Of a stretch of 64,000 nucleotides of DNA, positions 61,056 through 64,000 are shown one piece after another. Source of the DNA: Opitutia bacterium. GTDB taxonomy: Bacteria; Verrucomicrobiota; Verrucomicrobiia; Opitutales; Opitutaceae. Position numbers and translations under genes: made by a program. Position 1 is the first letter of the stretch, and every line of letters starts with the position of its first letter. The stretch spans positions 1 through 64,000 of the forward strand of contig CANJCM010000011.1 of NCBI GenBank assembly GCA_947472765.1, read 5' to 3'. The notes under the pieces are model-generated. The model was not told the origin of the DNA. It made no database searches and was given only the letters and a program-made list of their open reading frames with translations.

Positions 61056-62354
61056 TCACTGCGCTTCCTGGACGCGGATCCGGCGGTACTCCATCTGCCC
61101 GTGATCGCTTTCGAGGCCGATGGGACCCGAGGTGGGGATGGGCATCGCGTCGATCAAGACCTCTCCGTTGCAGGTGCAGTGGGCGAGGCCGCCCTTCACC
61201 GTGATCACGATCTCGTTCCAATCCAGCGGGCGATACCGCTTCAGATTCATGTACGGCCCGGCGATGAGGAAGTCGCGACACTGGAGCTGCGGCCCGCGCA
61301 CATAGATGCCGCTGTCGGCGTTTGGACTGGCGCGAAATTCGAGCTTCAGCGTGAAGTCCTTCGCGAAGACGCGCTCGGTCACGACGCGCTTGAAGACGCG
61401 GACCACGCGGGCCGGGGTCACGACGAGCCGGCCGTTGCGCACCACGAAGCGCCCGTCGCTTGTGTCGGTCTTGCCGCCAAGCGCGGGAGTCTCGGAGTAC
61501 GTCCAGCCCGTGAAGTCGCGGCCGTTGAACAGACTCGTGAAGCCCGGCTCGGGCGTGAAGTCATCGGGCCATGACGGCACGAGACCATTGGCCTCGAGGG
61601 CCGGCCGCAGCGCCCGCTCCCAGCGCGCGTAGCCGATGCCGTTCGGATGCAGCAGATCGGGAAACTCGTCGGCGTTCGCGTCGCCGAACGTGTTTGCGAA
61701 GAGCGCGTAGGTGTCGACGACCGTGACCTGCGGCTCATTCGCGAGCCCGGCGAGGTAGAGCTGGTTGAGCGCACGAATCTTCGAGGCCGGCCGCTTCTTC
61801 GTGGCCGAGCTGGGAAACACGTTGCACAGGATCACCGGCATCGTGGGGTTGTGCTGCTTCAGCGCGGCAATGATGAGCCCCAGGTTTGCCGCCACCGTCG
61901 CGGGCTCGGCCTGCTCCTCGAGATCGTTGGTGCCGATGAGCAGCACGACGCCCTTCGGTTTCAGGCTGAGCACGTCCTCCTGCAACCGGATCAAAACGCC
62001 GCGGGTCGTATCGCCGCTGATGCCGCGGTTCGCGACCTTCACGCCGGGATACATCCCGCCGATGTTGTCGGTCCAGCCCTGCGTGATGGAGTCGCCGAGG
62101 AAGACGAGCGCGCCCTGGTCCTGCGTCACCCGCGCCGCCCAGTTGGTCCGCCGCTCGAGCCACAGTTTCTGGAACCACTCGTAGCGGCGAACGGGGCCGG
62201 CGCCGGGCAGGCCGTCGTCGGTCGCGGGGATGGCCAGGGGACTCGCCACGGCCGCGGCCGGGGCCGCCGCAACCGGTTCGGCCGCACGGAGCAACCCGGA
62301 CAGGGCCAGCGGAACAACCAGCGCGGCGAGGAGGAAACAGGGGGGTAGTTTCAT
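61056..62354 (-). CDS. Secreted SGNH/GDSL hydrolase fused to DUF1080 domain
   Basis: A 432-residue secreted protein (signal FLLAALVVPLALSGLLRA). Residues about 70-230 form an SGNH hydrolase: block I LVFLGDSITQGW, block II NRGISGDTT, block III LIGTNDLEE and the late DLLHPNGIGYARW. Residues about 240-432 form a DUF1080 (3-keto-disaccharide hydrolase-like) beta-sandwich: FTSLFNGRDFTGWTYSETP, DFTLKLEFRASPNADSGIYVRG and DWNEIVITVKGGLAHCTCNG. The SGNH part is probably an esterase or deacylase on carbohydrates. It is a glycan-processing enzyme by inference. Confidence 0.9.
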   Translation of the reverse strand: MKLPPCFLLAALVVPLALSGLLRAAEPVAAAPAAAVASPLAIPATDDGLPGAGPVRRYEWFQKLWLERRTNWAARVTQDQGALVFLGDSITQGWTDNIGGMYPGVKVANRGISGDTTRGVLIRLQEDVLSLKPKGVVLLIGTNDLEEQAEPATVAANLGLIIAALKQHNPTMPVILCNVFPSSATKKRPASKIRALNQLYLAGLANEPQVTVVDTYALFANTFGDANADEFPDLLHPNGIGYARWERALRPALEANGLVPSWPDDFTPEPGFTSLFNGRDFTGWTYSETPALGGKTDTSDGRFVVRNGRLVVTPARVVRVFKRVVTERVFAKDFTLKLEFRASPNADSGIYVRGPQLQCRDFLIAGPYMNLKRYRPLDWNEIVITVKGGLAHCTCNGEVLIDAMPIPTSGPIGLESDHGQMEYRRIRVQEAQ

Positions 62355-62427
62355 GGCAAAGAGAGAGGACGGGCAGTGCATCCGCAACGCCGGCCGATTT
62401 ACAGGCTGAAACCGCGGGGTCGCGGCC

Positions 62428-63066
62428 TCAATCGCCGACGAGTCCGGCCTCGATGCACCAGCGCGTCAGGCTGGCCACCTTGTGGAGGCCGACCTTCTGC
62501 ATGATGTTTTCGCGGTGCTTCTCGACGGTGCGCAGGCTGAGGTTCAGGCGCATGGCGATCTCCTTGGACATCTTCGCGCTCGCCACCAGTCGCGCGATTT
62601 CCTCCTCGCGCCGGGTGAGGGGCGCCGAGAGGGCGCGCACCTGGCCGGGAACGAACTTTGCCGTTTTGGCCTGAACATGACTTGCGAAAAACATCCCGCC
62701 GTTTCGCACCGTCTCGATCGCCTTCAGCACGTATTCGATGGGCTCGTTTTTGTCGACGTACCCATTCACCCCGAGGGCGATGAGCTCGGCCGGGAGCTGC
62801 GCGCTGGGATGCGCGGTGATGATGAGAATGATGACCTCCGGCCGCGACCGGCGCAGCTCGCGGACGATCTCCATGCCGTTGAGATCGGGCAGCACGAGAT
62901 CCACGACGACCAGATCGATCTCGTGGTGCAGACAGTATTGGAGGGCGGGCTTGCCGAGTTCGAAGGCCGCCGCGACCTGAAGATCGCGCGCCTGCCGCAG
63001 CGTGGAAAGCACGAGCTGACGAAACATCGTTTCGTCTTCGACGATGACCGTGCGAAGTTTGCGCAT
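62428..63066 (-). CDS. NarL/FixJ-type response regulator
   Basis: A 212-residue regulator. Receiver domain (about 1-120): VIVEDETMFRQLV, phospho-acceptor Asp in VVVDLVLPDLNGMEIV, ITAHPSA, and the KNEPI lysine. A LuxR-type HTH follows (about 140-205): LTRREEEIARLVASAKMSKEIAMRLNLSLRTVEKHRENIMQKVGL. It starts at the ATG at 63066. No sensor kinase adjoins it. The fold class differs from that expected to partner the CpxA-like kinase at 4321, so the two are probably not a pair. Confidence 0.93.
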   Translation of the reverse strand: MRKLRTVIVEDETMFRQLVLSTLRQARDLQVAAAFELGKPALQYCLHHEIDLVVVDLVLPDLNGMEIVRELRRSRPEVIILIITAHPSAQLPAELIALGVNGYVDKNEPIEYVLKAIETVRNGGMFFASHVQAKTAKFVPGQVRALSAPLTRREEEIARLVASAKMSKEIAMRLNLSLRTVEKHRENIMQKVGLHKVASLTRWCIEAGLVGD

Positions 63067-63272
63067 GCTGGAACGCGGCGATTGGAGAACAGGACGCGTC
63101 GAGGGGTCGGACGCGGGAGGGACGGGCGGAAAATTCGGCTACGCCCCGCTACGGGGCAATGAGATTCCGGCACAGTGACGGCCCAGTCCGACGCACGGCT
63201 GCGAGACCCTGAAACTTGCCCGCGACGGGGCGGCCACCCAGCGTCCGGGCTGATGCCGCCAGCCCGCCTGAG

Positions 63273-64000
63273 ATGAACCCGACCGCCGACCACCATCCCT
63301 TCGCGCACCACACGCGCGGCGTGGCCCTCATGCTGCTCTCGACGGCGTTTTTCACGGCGAACGTGCTGCTCATCCGCGCCCTCGGCCAGCTGCAGCACGT
63401 CAACGTCTGGCTCATCACCTGCGTGCGCTTCGGCGTCGGCCTGACGCTCGTCGCGACCGTCTACCGGCGCGAGTTTCAACCCCTGAACCTTTTTCGCAGT
63501 CGCAAGCTGGCCCAGCGCGGGATCATCGGCGGCGCGACCGTGTATGTGTTCTACAGCACGATCGTGGTCCTCGGAGCCGGCCGGGCCACGTTCATCAACA
63601 ACACCTATGTCATCTTCGCGGCGCTGATGGCGGTCGTGATGGTGGGGGAACGTTACCGCCCCAGCCTTGGCGTCGGCAGCGCCGCTGCACTCGGCGGCCT
63701 CGCGTTGCTGACCAACGCCTTTGCCGGCGGCGTGCACGCGGGCCCCTATGATTTTCTGGCCGTGGCGGGAGCGCTGGGCTCGGCCTACGTCGTCGTGACG
63801 ATCCGCCAGCTCCACGCCACGGAACACACGGCGACCATCTTTGCGGCGCAATGCGTCTATGGCCTGCTCGTCTGCGGGGTGCCCGCGATGCTTCATCCGG
63901 AGCCCGTCAGTCTCGGGGCGTGGGGCGTGATGGTGCTGGCGGGCACGTTTGCGGCGGCCGGACAAATCTCGATGACCCGCGCCTTTCGCGATCTGCCCGT
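63273..64000 (+). CDS. EamA-family (DMT) transporter, cut by window end
   Basis: An ORF open at the 3' edge (242 codons and two bases visible), absent from the supplied track because it lacks a stop. My translation begins MNPTADHHPFAHHTRGVALM and continues with the typical DMT pattern of about ten short helices: STAFFTANVLLIRALGQL, VWLITCVRFGVGLTLVATVY, GIIGGATVYVFYSTIVVLGAG, FINNTYVIFAALMAVVMVGE, LTNAFAGG and LAVAGALGSAYVVVTIRQLH. These EamA units export metabolites or drugs at the inner membrane. The visible part covers the first repeat and most of the second. Confidence 0.85.
   Translation, partial: MNPTADHHPFAHHTRGVALMLLSTAFFTANVLLIRALGQLQHVNVWLITCVRFGVGLTLVATVYRREFQPLNLFRSRKLAQRGIIGGATVYVFYSTIVVLGAGRATFINNTYVIFAALMAVVMVGERYRPSLGVGSAAALGGLALLTNAFAGGVHAGPYDFLAVAGALGSAYVVVTIRQLHATEHTATIFAAQCVYGLLVCGVPAMLHPEPVSLGAWGVMVLAGTFAAAGQISMTRAFRDLP

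Noticed and set aside
62428-63066. Response regulator as the partner of the CpxA-like kinase at 4321
   Set aside because: It is NarL/LuxR-type and 57 kb away; CpxA-like kinases pair with OmpR-type regulators.

Overview
The window is GC-rich (about two thirds G+C by eye), has densely packed genes on both strands, and carries an unusual load of short intergenic repeats. The gene content points to a Gram-negative member of the Verrucomicrobiota, most likely an Opitutaceae-type lineage. The indicators are LL-diaminopimelate aminotransferase (DapL), a fused rhamnulose-1-phosphate aldolase/short-chain dehydrogenase, an MCE lipid-transport operon, a DUF1080 protein, a secreted sulfatase and TAT-type amidohydrolases. 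The assignment is inference from gene families; there is no rRNA, and I found no tRNA.

Layout. 0-4 kb: a VapBC toxin-antitoxin pair, a LysR regulator and two small hypothetical genes. 4-8 kb: a CpxA-like sensor kinase, an ECF sigma factor and a secreted EF-hand protein. All three have a near-identical operator-like box upstream (4256, 6036, 7393), which suggests one regulon. 8-18 kb: a deoxysugar/lactate block with lutABC divergent from rhamnulokinase, an M3 oligopeptidase, the RhaD-dehydrogenase fusion and a second class II aldolase. Together these cover the path rhamnulose to rhamnulose-1-P to lactaldehyde to lactate to pyruvate; isomerase, transporter and regulator are absent. 18-25 kb: a divergent PanC homologue, DapL and a four-gene MCE operon (permease, ATPase, substrate-binding protein, lipoprotein). 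25-34 kb: HAD phosphatase, sodium/solute symporter, RecD2 helicase, cupin, cyclophilin lipoprotein, amidohydrolase. 34-43 kb: a two-domain M16 peptidase, a small membrane protein, a TPR lipoprotein and an M20 amidohydrolase. 43-50 kb: a SLOG-like/transmembrane signalling protein, TcdA, a monooxygenase-fold protein, an iron-type alcohol dehydrogenase, Hsp33 and small proteins. 50-64 kb: amidohydrolase, MBL-fold hydrolase, sulfatase, M20 peptidase, PQQ/cytochrome dehydrogenase, MHS transporter, SGNH-DUF1080 protein, NarL-type regulator, and an EamA transporter cut by the window end.

The most striking feature is the repeat landscape. A roughly 150-bp element with 14-18-bp terminal inverted repeats and two GTGA-loop hairpins inside occurs four times. 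In each copy it lies in the loop of a short palindrome (TTGTCATC/GATGACAA, or GTCACGT/ACGTGAC), and unoccupied copies of the first palindrome occur at four other places. The hairpin-pair core also occurs alone, once in frame inside the M16 peptidase gene. recD2 carries two further in-frame repeat insertions. At least eight other dispersed families fill nearly every intergenic gap. No transposase or RAYT gene for any of them lies in the window.
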